Both the position numbers and the translations under genes were made by a program. A stretch of DNA of 64,000 nt from Apoderus coryli (taxonomy: Eukaryota; Arthropoda; Insecta; Coleoptera; Attelabidae), in NCBI GenBank assembly GCA_911728435.2, contig OU452210.1, positions 2,108,001 to 2,172,000 on the forward strand, given 5' to 3'. Each line of letters begins with the position of its first letter. Position 1 is the first letter of the stretch. The notes beneath the pieces were generated by a model, which did not search any database, was not told where the DNA came from, and worked only from the letters and a program-made list of their open reading frames with translations. Below, one piece after another: positions 1-10,784 of this stretch.

Positions 1-289
1 GAATGTTAGAAAACATACAAAAATAGAGGTATAAATAACAAATAATGTGCATCAGCTAATATATTTTAATGGAGCGCATTACAAAATCTTTCAGCGACTT
101 TTCTTTTCCAATTCCTACCATTCATAATCTCCAACCATAAAGCATTATAATTGAAAAAAAAATTTCCACACCACTCATGAAGTATTGCTAATGGCGCGTT
201 ACCTTTTTTCAGTGGGTGGTTTGCCAGTAGCCCAATTTCCCACAACTTCAACAAAATTCTATAACAGAAAAAGGAATAGAAGAGAACAC
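1..289. other. No gene seen (left edge)
   Basis: AT-rich sequence before the LINE fragment. A minus-strand open frame over 66-392 has no recognisable motif and overlaps the real coding frame on the other strand, so I leave it out. Confidence 0.5.
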
Positions 290-1082
290 AGGCATGGGAG
301 TATACGGGCCAAATTGCAGGCTCTCTGAATCTCTCGGGAAAAGTCCCACTATATTCCAAGCAGAGATCAACGCTATTAATCGTTGTGCTCAAGAATGCCT
401 GCAGAGAGGCATCCCGGAACGGCAGATCAATATTATGTCAGACAGTCAAGCTGCGTTAAAAGCACTGAGGTCTTACACCTTCACGTCAAAGCTAGCGTGG
501 GAATGCAAACAGACCCTAAAGCAACTGGCAGCTCAGGGGAAAAAGATTACTCTGACATGGGTGCCAGGACATGAAGGCATAGAGGGGAACGAAGCGTCGG
601 ACCAACTCGTAAAAGAGGGCGCAAACGCTCCGTTCTGCGACCCGGAACCCATCTTTGGCCTTCCAAAAAGCCATATGAAGGAAGAACTTCGCAGATGGGA
701 AAAGGAACAACTTAAGTCCTACTGGAGAAACACTCCAGGCCTAAGACAATCAAAAAGGTTTATCAAACCTTCAGAGGCCAACGCAGGGAAGCTTATCCAA
801 CTGGAGAGAAGCGACCTAAGGCGAATTACAGGCCTTTTTACGGGACACCACCCAGTGAAGTACCATCTCAAAAAGATGGGCCTAACCGAGGACGACACTT
901 GTCGGTTTTGCGAAGACGCAACAGAGACAACAGAACACGTGCTCTACGAATGCATGGCACTTTTCTGCAAAAGGCTAAAACACCTTGGAGGGGTGACCCT
1001 AACACCCGACGAGGCAAGGAATTTAGCCCCCAGAGAAATCATCAACTTTATGAAAAGTGTGGGACAGCTGGGCAATTTATAG
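290..1082 (+). pseudogene. LINE fragment: RNase H domain and C-terminal zinc knuckle of ORF2
   Basis: This open frame reads as the last part of the ORF2 polyprotein of an RNase H-bearing non-LTR retrotransposon (I/R1/LOA-like group). RNase H removes the RNA strand of the RNA/DNA hybrid during target-primed reverse transcription. The frame shows the acidic motifs FQAEINAI and IMSDSQAAL and the C-terminal block GHEGIEGNEASDQL. A downstream Cys/His cluster (CRFCEDATETTEHVLYEC) is typical of the end of these proteins. The first RNase H strand with its aspartate, the reverse transcriptase and the endonuclease are all missing, so this is a 5'-truncated, dead copy. The ATG at 294 is internal to the original protein. 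The stop is at 1080-1082 and the 3' UTR probably runs past 1140. The clade is uncertain; the domain call is firm. Confidence 0.85.
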
Positions 1083-1440
1083 ATTAGAGTCATTCACAAA
1101 AGATCTTCTCCAGGTCGAAGTGAGGGGAGGCCAAACCGCCTAAACGACTCCGAAAAACAATCTACAATATGGAGGCTATAGTAGTTTCATGCAAAAAATT
1201 GATTTTATAATTTCTCCGGAAATACGTGTTTTCGGTCATTTTATACGTACCTAAATAAGTAGTTTTAAAAAAATGTCTGTCTGTCTGCATTTACGATAAC
1301 TATCAAAAAGCACTTAACATATTTTAAGCAAATTTGGTGCAAAAATAGTACAGGATATGTCTAGGTGCTGATTAACTTTTAGGAGACATTGAGCGTAGGC
1401 AAGGGGTTCAAAAATTAAAAAAAAACATATTTCCTAAACA
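1083..1440. other. Probable LINE 3' UTR, then unassigned AT-rich DNA
   Basis: The first part probably belongs to the RNase H LINE just upstream. No open frame, poly-A tail or terminal repeat can be defined. A short TGTC-TGTC run occurs near 1273. Confidence 0.35.
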
Positions 1441-1463
1441 TAGCAGAAACATTTTTCATGACG

Positions 1464-1534
1464 GATTACCACTGATGAGTCATGACCGATTACCACTGAT
1501 GAGTCGTGGATCGACGAAACTAGGTGCAGTAGTT
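1464..1534 (+). ncRNA. Hammerhead-ribozyme-like core (stem I unresolved)
   Basis: CTGATGA at 1496-1502 is followed by a perfect 4-bp stem II (GTCG 1503-1506 with CGAC 1512-1515, five-base loop). Then come GAAA (1516-1519) and a stem III (ACTA 1519-1522 with TAGT 1530-1533) ending in a GTT cleavage triplet. These are all the catalytic-core boxes of a hammerhead in the right order. The bases flanking the core do not form an obvious stem I, so activity is doubtful. The 18-base block 1464-1481, including CTGATGA, is directly repeated at 1488-1505, as in rearranged satellite or retrozyme-like DNA. Downstream CACCTAG (1616-1622) could pair with CTAGGTG (1520-1526) as an alternative stem. Confidence 0.45.
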
Positions 1535-1631
1535 GACAAGTTGACAGCCAAACTCTCTACTTACTGTGGTATATACTCCACACAGTACATAAGTGTAAAT
1601 TAATGTATTTGGCGACACCTAGACTGCGCGA

Positions 1632-1664
1632 GGATCCACAGGGGGTATGTTTTGTGGATCCACT
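1632..1664. repeat. Short perfect hairpin
   Basis: GGATCCACA and TGTGGATCC form a 9-bp perfect inverted repeat around a short loop, downstream of the hammerhead-like core. It may belong to the same repeat unit. Confidence 0.4.
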
Positions 1665-1739
1665 GACCCCATATGAACAACTACCAACACATAGATGCGC
1701 CGATATTCCCGTATCTGGACGCCTATATAAGATACGGGC

Positions 1740-2305
1740 TTAACAAAATAAAACTTATTTTTTTTTAATATTTCCTATATAAACTTATTCGAAATATGAG
1801 GCCTCTGTATCTACAGTTACAAATATTCTACGGTTTGTACTCGTATTTAATTAGGAACTTATTTCCAAATATATTTTACTTATTTAAACATAAAATTAAT
1901 TTCAAATTTAAGCGAAATATAAAGAAAAAGTTTGGACTTGTCGCATTTTGCAGGCCTGTATAGGGACATGTCGCATTTTGTAGTTAGTCCATCGAATATT
2001 AATTATAGACTTGTGGTTAGTCTATGTAACGTCATAAGGAAAGCCCCACTATACTCGTACGATAGAACAAGCCGGATGTTTTAACATTAGATGAAATATG
2101 TTTATATTAGGTACTAAAATGAAATCAAACTAAAACAATATCTAAAATACAAAAATAAAATATACACCAGTTACAAAATCAAAATAAAACAGCATTTTTT
2201 AATTAAAAAAAAATATATTATTATTTCTTCATCATTTCCATCCTCGGGTTCATCTTGGTCTTGCTCATGGATAACAGGTGTTAAATTATTGTCAAACAAC
2301 GTTTT
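1740..2305. other. No gene seen; AT-rich with a short direct repeat
   Basis: Low-complexity AT-rich DNA. The 13-base string TGTCGCATTTTGY occurs twice near 1938 and 1970. No coding frame or terminal repeat is recognised. Confidence 0.4.
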
Positions 2306-2309
2306 AAGC

Positions 2310-4425
2310 GCCATGGATAACCAACGATTTTAAGAATTTACAAAAACTACGAAATAAAGCCCTCATTCGATATAAGAAACATAAAATTCCAGAAAACTGG
2401 GAAGCATACAGGGTGCTGCGGAATTGCGTGTCAATTTATTAATATTTCATATTCAACAAAACAATTCTAAGAATAATTGGAAGCTATTAAGAGATATGAA
2501 TGTTTATGACAAAGAGAGAACAAGTATACCTCAACATTTGGAGGATCTTGACAAAATAAATGAATATTTTGTGAACATTCCTATCGGGAAGCCTGCTGTT
2601 GAGACCTTAAATTTTTACTCGTCTAACCATAATCCAAAAGCCAATAGTTTCGACTTTAAAATGGTAGAGATAGAAGATATCGCCCAAGCCTTAGACTCAA
2701 TTAAAAGTGGAGCAGTGGGACATGATGGTATAATGTAATCTTTATTGGCCATCATTAAGTATAACAATATATACATTGGCAAGTCAAACATTATTTTGGA
2801 TAGTTAACATAAAATACAACAATATGTCATATAGTTACTCAACATTAAACACTAAACTTTGATGCACATAAAAAATGTCTCAGTAAAACAGAGATACAAC
2901 AATAAACAAATAAACAAATAAATAAATAAAATTGCAACACATTGATAAAATCTCAGTGAACCATTGCAGTAAATTCCTGCAAACTATAGAATGCGTTATT
3001 GGACAAGAATTTCTTTAACTTTCTTTTAAATTTACCCTCTGACTGACAGCCCTTAATGTCTGGATATTCTACGTCGTAGCTGCCCATGTGTTTTGCCCGT
3101 GATTCTTCATATCGTCAATTATTGTATTGAAAAAAGCATGTACCCTAAAATCTGGAAAATTAGTCAAGTTGTTCCTCTGCCTAAAGTGTCAAATCCGTCA
3201 GATTTCAAGGATTTGCGACCTGTGAGTATTTTGCCTACAATGAGCAAGATTCTTGAAAGAATTCTCGATGACCAGGTGAAGGATACGTGGAGAAACAAAG
3301 CTTATTGCCCAAAATTCAAGAAAGATTGAGGAGTGGCGTTCCGCAGGGCTCTATTTTATCCCCAATTTTATTTTCTTTATATACGTCCCAGTTTACCGAA
3401 TCCTTAAAATTTTGTAGGGCTCACATGTACGCGGATGATACTCATGTATATTTATCATTTGCACCAAATGCGGTCGAGGAAAGTGTTGACAGGATCAATC
3501 ATGACATTTCAGAAATTGTGAAAGCATCTCAATCTCATGAGCTAGAAATAAATCCAACGAAGTCGGAACTTTTGCTATTTGGTAATAAAATCCATAAAGA
3601 GCGCTATAAGGACTTAACTGTGGTGATTGATAATGTCGCTTTAAAGAGCACTGACTTGGCAAAAAACCTGGGGATCGTACTGGATACCGAATTGAGGTTT
3701 ACGAAGCATGTGAGCCTTTGCATAAGGAGGGCTTTTACTAATTTAAAAGTAATATACGGTAGTAGAAGATGGCTTAACTGGCAAACAAAAAAACTTTTAT
3801 GCGACAGCATAGTACTGTCACATTTTAATTATGGCGATGTTATATACAGCCCTTGTTTGACAAAAATTGATGAGAACAGGTTCAGTTGATGCAGAACTCA
3901 TGCATACGGCTTGTATGTGGAATTCGTAGGGGTGAAAGAGGCATTAGCGCTAAGATTAAGGAAATCGGCTGGTTAAGAATGAAACTACGTTGGATCTTTC
4001 ATTCACTAATTCTGTTTAATAAAATCATTAGAAGAAAAAAGTCCGAATACTTATATGAAAGATTGAAGTTCCGGGGATCTGTGCATGATCTGAACATTCG
4101 TCATAAGACGGTCATTACGCCACCGCTACACACAACATCAAGGTTTGAACGGTCATTTTCCTATACGGTTTCTAAATATTACAACGCCCTACCGGAGAAT
4201 ATAAAAAGTTTACAGGGATTTTCGTTTAGGAGCGCTGTCAGACACGTAATAGAGCATATTAATTTGTAAAAAAAGATACTTATTTTGGTCAGCAATATGA
4301 AACAAATTTCAGTTTAGATTAAGGTAACATATAAGTTAAACTTAGGTTAAGTTAGGAAGCACTGCTTCATCTTCGCCTTTTGTAAAAATAGCTTTTTTTT
4401 ACAATAAAGTCTTTATTATTATTAA
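2310..4425 (+). mobile_element. LINE family A, decayed ORF2 with intact 3' tail
   Basis: Pieces of one ORF2 reverse transcriptase run in order over this stretch with frameshifts. First comes the endonuclease-RT linker (2322-2440; NLQKLRNKALIRYKKHKIPENW can be read across two phrases), then the palm entry (2424-2738, ending KSGAVGHDGI). RT motifs follow: LRPVSILPTMSKILER near 3220, SGVPQGSILSPILFSLYTSQ near 3340 and the catalytic MYADDTHVY near 3430. The C-terminal region (3886-4269) holds QNSCIRLVCGIRRGERG and ends at a TAA. The 3' UTR ends in CTTCGCCTTTTGTAA..ACAATAAAGTC followed by ATT repeats. A short LINE of another family is inserted at about 2739-3086, and there is an RT deletion near 3290. 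The element is dead. Confidence 0.85.
2739..3086 (-). mobile_element. Nested LINE family F 3' end inside LINE A
   Basis: On the minus strand, 3077-2943 encodes GCQSEGKFKRKLKKFLSNNA followed by FYSLQEFTAMVH and a stop. This closely resembles the C-terminus encoded at 33878-33960 (GCQSETLFKKKIKTLLAANA). The 3' UTR ends at about 2740 in CCAATAAAGATTAC. It interrupts the family A reverse transcriptase between the linker and the first palm motif, so it arrived later than the host copy. Confidence 0.75.
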
Positions 4426-4430
4426 CAGTC

Positions 4431-4557
4431 CTTCATGTGATTTCCAGTCAGCACCAAAATGCTCCTTTAATAACTTTGTCACTTTGTCTTTGTTTAATAG
4501 TTTTCCACAAGGTAATTCTTTCGGTTTAATCATTTGAGGCCGTTTACCTTTTTTGTA
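4431..4557 (-). pseudogene. Unrecognised coding-like fragment
   Basis: The minus strand keeps a 42-codon open frame with protein-like composition: KRPQMIKPKELPCGKLLNKD followed by KVTKLLKEHFGADWKSHEG. It resembles the end of a basic globular domain but I do not recognise the family. It lies directly after the family A LINE tail and has no start codon or splice site that I can defend. It could be a fragment of a larger mobile element or of a captured host exon. Confidence 0.3.
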
Positions 4558-4559
4558 AA

Positions 4560-5905
4560 TGTATTTTTATAAAAATTCTCGCCTCTAAGCAAGGCTATGA
4601 AAAATAAATCTCTTACTCGGTTTAAACTGAAAATGCCACTGTGAGGTTGGTTTTAAAATATTTTGAGACTAATTAGGTACATAGCCAAATTTAAATAGTA
4701 AGTTTCTAACAACCTTTAAATATCTGATAATAACAGTGTTGGCGCGAAGAAATAAATCACGTGTTTGCTATTTTTTTTTTGGAGCTGTTTAGCTTCAGAC
4801 CAGTGGCGGCTCGTGGGTAATTTTATTAAGTAGGCACTAAGTAAAAAATGGATATTAAGAAAATGGTGCCGCAGGCGAAATTTTTTTAGATTGTCAAGGT
4901 CAAGCGCCTTAGATGAAAAGTAGAAAATTATCAAGGTAAAAAAGAACACGTTAAAATACGGGTTTCGTAAGGTAAACCTTATTTTTTTTTTATTTTTAAA
5001 AATTATGCCCCATTCACTACTCTACGAAATCCAATACATAATCAAATACAAATAAAATACAAAATTATTTGTATCAAATAAACATTAATATTACTACCTA
5101 ATTACTACTTACCGCTACCGCAACAAGTTGTGCAGCACAGCCACTAATCTTTACTTGTACTAGTCAAAATATTATTACTATTATTAAATAATTAAATACA
5201 TACAGTTTTTAATCAATGGCACTAGTATTTAAACAACAAACGAACAAATAGTTCAAACGTAATGTAACAAAACAAAAACAGTAAACAAAAATACCTAACG
5301 TGCAAATCAAAATTCGTGCAAATAGTATACCTACCTATCTACAATAGATAGAAGGCGGCCGGGGTAGGTGCCTAAACTCAACGTAAATGCGTTCCTACGC
5401 AATAGCACACATATTATTTCAATAGGGATTATATAAAAGTTCTCAATCACCACCAGTTTTTTTCTGTATATTTATTTAAATATATTCAAGAAAAAGTACA
5501 ACAATTTTGAGCAAAATACATGTATTTTAGGCCGTATTTGATAGTGCATACTATTTCTCGGTGACCGGTGGCGCAAAACTTTTGATATGTACATAGGTAT
5601 ATGTGTATACAATGTATACGAGTATACGGTGTAGGCGACGATAACAGTTGCCTGTAAAAGTCTCGGTAGTGGGTTATAGCACCAGCGGTAAACCTATTTT
5701 GCCGTAGTTATATTATACCTACAGATAATTATTGAATTAAAGGGGATGTTTTAAAGGTTTAAGGTAGATAATGAAATAAATTAAATTAATATAAGAATCA
5801 ATATTATTATTTTTTAAATTATGGAGTCAATAATAATAAATTGAGTATTTAATTTAGGGCGAAGTTTTAAAGGTAGGCGTGATAGGTGTATCACGTTTCC
5901 ACATA
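4560..5905. other. No gene seen; one MITE-like end
   Basis: AT-rich intergenic DNA. CCAGTGGCGGCTCGTGGG at about 4800 has the look of a transposon terminus, but I found no inverted partner. No coding frame is convincing. Confidence 0.4.
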
Positions 5906-5910
5906 CACAA

Positions 5911-7545
5911 CAATATAATAATAATAAATAAATAATTCTTTATTTAGTATAAAAAATACTATTACATGACAATACATGAAAATCCCATTAACAAGATGTA
6001 AGGTGTATTTTTAATTCATTTTTAAACTCATTTAAACTAGCAATGCTTCGAATATTCAAAGGCAGTGAGTTGAAAAGCCTAAGACCCTCATTAAAAACCG
6101 AATGGCACAAAAAATCTTTATCAGTAAATGAAATATTAAATGCATCATTTGATCTAAGGTATCGTTGATGAAGTTCACCTCGTTTCTTCAAAAACTCTTT
6201 CAAATATTTTGGAGTATTCATCCTAATTATTTTATATATAAAAACTAAAGTTGCCTTTTCAACACACTGCCGAACAGGCAACCAACCCAAAGCACTTAAC
6301 ATATATTGTATTGGAGTATAAATGTTACAATTTAATATTATTCTCATATTTATTTTGCAGAATTTGCAACCTATTAATATCTTCTTTGGTACATGAAAGA
6401 AGCAGTGTTGAACAAAATTCGAAATGTGGCAATATTATTGTATTATAAATCAAAATTTTGGAAGAATATATGACACTTGAAATACGACGTAGAAAACCTA
6501 TTTTCTTCCCTATTTTACGGCATATAAAGTCAATATGGTATGGTGGTCAACTGAGAGTCAAGATACACACCCAGATATCTCATAGTAGAAACTTTTTCTA
6601 CAATGCACTTGTCTAGAATGATATTATGATTTTCATTGGAAAATTTAACACATTGTAATTTAGAACCAAAAACCATATACTTGGTCTTATCCTTATTTAA
6701 TTTCAGTTTATTGTAACATAACCATTTATAAAAAATGCTTAATTCGTCATTTAAAACAATTACTACTTCAGAATGATTTGTACCAGAGACCGAAATCAGC
6801 GTATCATCAGCATACAAATTTACAAAAGACTTCTTCAAAAACAAATGTACATCGTTAACATATATTAAGAATAGGAGAGGGCCCAGAACACTCCCCAGAG
6901 GCACACCATGATCGCTATTTACCGAATTTGATATATTGTGATTCACTTTTGTTTTATGAAAACGACCACTTAAAAAATGTCTTAACAATTTCAATGCATC
7001 ACCCTGTATACCATATTGACCTAGTTTAACAAATAAAAGTGTTCTGTTTATAGTTTCGAATGCTCTTCTTAAATCTACAAATACACTTAGAACTATGCGT
7101 CCCTTAGCAATGTCACCCCTCCAGCTCCCACAAACATACTGTAACGCTGTCTCACATGAGTGATTGCTTCTAAAACCGGATTGACCTATGAATAACAAAT
7201 CATTCTCCTCAAAATACGCTTGAAGTTTATCACGTATTATAACTTCCAGAGTTTTATCCACAACAGGCAATAAGTTAATTGGTCGGCATTGTTCTGGGAG
7301 ACTTGGTGAGGAGACCTTAGCCACAGGAACGATCAAACTAGTCTTGAAAGCAACAGGTACAATACATTTACAAAGAATAATATTCAAAACATTTAACAAT
7401 GGATAACCGACTACACGAAAAATTTCTTTTAGTAATTTAACATTTAGGCACTGATCACCAGACGATTTAGATTTTAATTTATATATCAAACTTCGAAGCT
7501 GATTTAGGGATAATTTTGGAAATTCAAGGGTTATCTTTAATTCCT
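5911..7545 (-). mobile_element. LINE family D, RT and C-terminal part
   Basis: The minus strand encodes most of a LINE reverse transcriptase. The linker (KLSLNQLRSLIYKLKSKSSG, 7545-7480) leads into 7489-6530 with CRPINLLPVVDKTLE, GQSGFRSNHSCETALQ, VFVDLRRAFETINR, GVPLGSVLGPLLFLIYVNDV and the catalytic LYADDT near 6800. A frameshift lies near 6530. The C-terminal part runs 6347-5988 and ends in a stop. The 3' tail is at 5911-5945 (AATAAAG then TATT and ATT repeats in minus orientation). The element is 5'-truncated and lacks the endonuclease and ORF1. One glycine-glutamine position reads GVPLGS instead of the usual GVPQGS, which also suggests a dead enzyme. Confidence 0.85.
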
Positions 7546-7860
7546 ATTTTATTTAAATGTGCTGGAAAACAGCCATGGTTTAGTTTAATTCGTGTAATTG
7601 TCGACGAGTAAAACCGACTGACGTTGAAATCAAAAATATGTGGTATATCTTTTTTGCACGGCAAATGAGGATGGATCTTAAAATAATGGTTGTTGGAAGA
7701 CCTCGAATGATCGCTCCAGCTTTTCCCAGATTTTATAAATATTTATTATATCACTGAACGTGTTCGCTATGCTTCAATCATATTGGCTTACATGGACTAG
7801 TCGCACTAAATTGATTGGGTTGATGTAGCATTTTGCACTTTCGAAAGCGAATTACTCATA
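7546..7860. other. No gene seen
   Basis: Unassigned AT-rich DNA between a LINE and the mariner-like element. Confidence 0.4.
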
Positions 7861-7862
7861 TA

Positions 7863-9949
7863 CAGGGTGGTCCAACGAAAAGTTTGCACCTAGCTTTTCT
7901 CTTTTTTTTGTAGTCGAATGCGAAAATGCTCGGACACGTCGATTTTGCTTTTGAGGGGGACACATTTTAAACATATTTTTCGATCTGCGCCTTTAACCCC
8001 CTAGCGGGGGTGAGTAACAACCCTAAAATTTTAAATGGAAAGAGGGGTCTAATGACATATCATTTGAAAGGACACAAAATTGTCTTTCTAATGATACCCT
8101 ATTTGTCGAATTTTACTAAAACAGTTAATACGAAAACGACTTTAAAGATATTAAGCCGATAATTTTGGTATTAATGAGAAATACAAATAAGTTTTAATTA
8201 TTGCGAGTGAAAACACCTGCAATCGTTAGTACATTCCAATGTTTGTTAGTTTTAACATTGCTTTGTAAAAAAAGTAAACAAGCTGTTAAATTGATTTATT
8301 AAAACGTTACATTAACAAATGTTGAAAATGTGACCCATTTGATTCCATACAATAATACAGATTTTGTTCAAATCTATTTCTAACATTTTGTAGCATATCA
8401 GGTGTTATGTTTCTGCACTCTTCTGTAATGCGTTGGCGAAGATCTTCTATGGACTCGGGCTTCGTGGCAAAACATTTATTTTTTAAGTGCCCCCAAAGAA
8501 AAAAGTCTAAAGGCGATAAATCCGGTGACCTGGCAGGCCATTCAATTGGGCCCCTCCTTCCAATCCACCGTCCAGGGAACCGGTCATCTAAGAACTGTCT
8601 TACAGGAGCCACATAGTGCGGAGGTGCTCCATCTTGCTGGAAATAAAGCCGATCAGCAGTATGATTTTGGTCATCTTCTATTATTTGTGTTATTAAAGGA
8701 TCAATTGTGTCTTCAAGCATGTTTAGGTACACTTCACCAGTTAAATTTCCAGGAATAAAAAGTGGTCCTATAATATGATTTCCTAATATGCCACACCAGA
8801 CGTTTATTTTTTGAGGATACTGGGTATGAACCTCACGGAATAAATGTGGGTTACTGTCATCCCAGTAACGGCAATTGTGCCTATTTACAGCTCCATTCAA
8901 ATAAAATGTGCATTCGTCGGAAAAACAAATGTTAAATAATAATTGCGGATCTTCAATTAAACGCTGGCTCATTGCTTCACAAAATTGCAGCCTTCTATCA
9001 GGATCATCCTCATTTAGTTCCTGTACTAATTTGATTTTGTACGGATGAAATTTGTACGCTTTTAAAATTCGTATTATGGACGAACGGGAGACACCTGAGG
9101 CTTCAGCTAGTTGACGGGTACTTTGACTATGATCCATTTCAACATGCCCTAAAACAGCGACTTCCACAGCTTCATTTCTGATCGGTTTCTGCGGCTGGTG
9201 TTTTACATTACAGACAGATCCGGTATCTACAAACTTTTTAACTAACTTGCCAACGTACACATCATTCACATTTTTATCGGGATGTCTCTCATTAAATAAG
9301 CGAGCCGTAAGTCTAGCACTACTATTATTTTGAAAATAAAGTTTAACAATTTCAACTCGTTCTAGAATGGAATAAATCATTTTGTACGGTAAAAGTAAAA
9401 TAACTTGAGAAGCAACCAAACTGAATCAATGAAAAGACTAAAATAAACGGTGTAAATTCTTTTCCTACACGTATCTGCAGTTTTTATTTCAACAAAAAAC
9501 GCAAACGATTAGTGAGGAATTTAGTTCTGATAAATAAGATAGTGTTTTTGAAATCCCGTTTTTCTTCAAAGTAAATAATTTAGAAATGATTGTAGTTGTT
9601 TTCAGTCGTAATAATTAAAACTTATTTGTATTTCTCATTAATACCAAAATTATCGGCTTAATGTCTTTAAAGTCGTTTTCGTATTAACTGTTTTAGTAAA
9701 ATTCGACAAATAGGGTATCATTAGAAAGACAATTTTGTGTCCTTTCAAATGATATGTCATTAGACCCCTCTTTCCATTTAAAATTTTAGGGTTGTTACTC
9801 ACCCCCGCTAGGGGGTTAAAGGCGCAGATCGAAAAATATGTTTAAAATGTGTCCCCCTCAAAAGCAAAATCGACGTGTCCGAGCATTTTCGCATTCGACT
9901 ACAAAAAAAAGAGAAAAGCTAGGTGCAAACTTTTCGTTGGACCACCCTG
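7863..9949 (-). mobile_element. Apparently complete DD41D mariner-like transposon with 340-bp TIRs
   Basis: The element starts CAGGGTGGTCCAAC and ends with its inverse. It is flanked on both sides by TA (7861-7862 and 9950-9951), the target duplication of the IS630-Tc1-mariner superfamily. The inverted repeats cover 7863-8202 and 9610-9949, exactly 340 bp each, and differ only at isolated bases (for example GATATTAAG against GACATTAAG). A single uninterrupted transposase gene lies between them on the minus strand. Near-identical TIRs and an open gene point to recent activity. The element lies upstream of serpin gene 1. Confidence 0.93.
8307..9380 (-). CDS. Mariner-like DD41D transposase, intact, 357 aa
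   Basis: This is a cut-and-paste transposase that binds the element's TIRs through an N-terminal helix-turn-helix pair and cuts with an RNase H-like DDE/D domain. Visible features are the HTH region (residues about 1-115, including STRQLAEASGVSRSSIIRIL), the motif KFHPYKIKLVQEL, and catalytic D155 in CFSDECTF. D250 lies in QQDGAPPH and D292 in WPARSPDLSPLDFFLWGHL; 41 residues separate the last two, giving DD41D. The C-terminus SNGSHFQHLLM is typical of insect members. The ATG at 9380-9378 is preferred because it precedes the conserved ERVEIVKLYF helix; upstream codons are open but give a hydrophobic run not seen in the family. No frameshift or stop is seen. Confidence 0.92.
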   Translation of the reverse strand: MIYSILERVEIVKLYFQNNSSARLTARLFNERHPDKNVNDVYVGKLVKKFVDTGSVCNVKHQPQKPIRNEAVEVAVLGHVEMDHSQSTRQLAEASGVSRSSIIRILKAYKFHPYKIKLVQELNEDDPDRRLQFCEAMSQRLIEDPQLLFNICFSDECTFYLNGAVNRHNCRYWDDSNPHLFREVHTQYPQKINVWCGILGNHIIGPLFIPGNLTGEVYLNMLEDTIDPLITQIIEDDQNHTADRLYFQQDGAPPHYVAPVRQFLDDRFPGRWIGRRGPIEWPARSPDLSPLDFFLWGHLKNKCFATKPESIEDLRQRITEECRNITPDMLQNVRNRFEQNLYYCMESNGSHFQHLLM

Positions 9950-9951
9950 TA

Positions 9952-10640
9952 TAAAGTCGGGTTTTGCATTCAAACTGAGACTCGTTTATGGAGATCTACA
10001 AGCCGAATCAAATGGTATAAAAACCTTAATTTTCAGCAAAATAGGACACGTTTTGCGTATAGACGCCTCATATGGAATAATTTTTCATAGTTGTGATAGA
10101 ATGTAACCTAAATAATGTCACGTAGGAGAAAAATAAAAAATTCCCCAAACAGACCAGAAGAATTGGCTAATTTTATACAGTTTTGATATTAGATAACCTA
10201 CAAAATGCAGAATCAAAAAACTTTTTTTCATAGGCGTTCATAAAAAGTAGAAAAAGGGTCAACAAAATTATACTGTGTTAAAGGACAAAAATATCACAAA
10301 AATATTACTTTTACACTTGAATATGACGAGCTATTCGTGCGTTGAAGACAACAGTTTATTTATTTTGAAAATACGCGAATCTCACAAATTTGAGTTCACA
10401 AATTGGCATACCCTTATTCAAGCATTTCACTTTGATGAGAAACGAATGTTAGGTATATAAATCCTACTGGCATTCTTTTTATTAATTTATAATAAACTTG
10501 AAAAACAGATTATAGTTCCAAATAAAAGGGAGTAACCCATTTATTATCGCTTAAAAAGTAAATTAGTAAAGGAGATTGCGGTAATTTAAATCCGGTTCTG
10601 TCTATAGCGGTTTAATATTTCCACAACAAATAGATTTTAA
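9952..10640. other. Upstream region of serpin gene 1, no gene seen
   Basis: AT-rich DNA without a supported coding frame. It probably contains the serpin 1 promoter at its right end. Confidence 0.4.
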
Positions 10641-10647
10641 ATAAACG

Positions 10648-10672
10648 CATATATACCGGATTCTCACAGTCA
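10648..10672 (+). promoter_or_regulatory. Possible serpin 1 promoter (TATA-like plus initiator-like)
   Basis: TATATA at 10650-10655 is followed by TCACAGTC at 10664-10671, about 90 bp before the ATG. The spacing (about 17 bp) is shorter than the usual 25-30 bp, so this is only a candidate. Confidence 0.22.
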
Positions 10673-10759
10673 ACTCGTTTTTGCTTTTGCATCAATCGGG
10701 GGTCAAGCTTTTTATCAAATACTAAATTTTAGTTTATGTTAGTTGTTTTTAGTATTAGG

Positions 10760-10784
10760 ATGTGGCTTTTTAATATTCTTGTAG
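10760..10784 (+). CDS. Serpin 1 exon 1 (start of signal peptide)
   Basis: ATG followed by codons for WLFNILV plus one base, then the donor GTATGT at 10785. The phase-1 join to exon 2 creates an Asp codon and continues the hydrophobic signal segment. A four-base-earlier donor (GTAGGT) would not match the phase of exon 2. Confidence 0.7.

Noticed and set aside
1472..1478. First CTGATGA copy as a separate hammerhead
   Set aside because: It is not followed by a proper stem II and GAAA; it is the duplicated half of the motif at 1496.
8407..8758. Plus-strand open frames across the mariner
   Set aside because: They are antisense shadows of the intact transposase on the minus strand.
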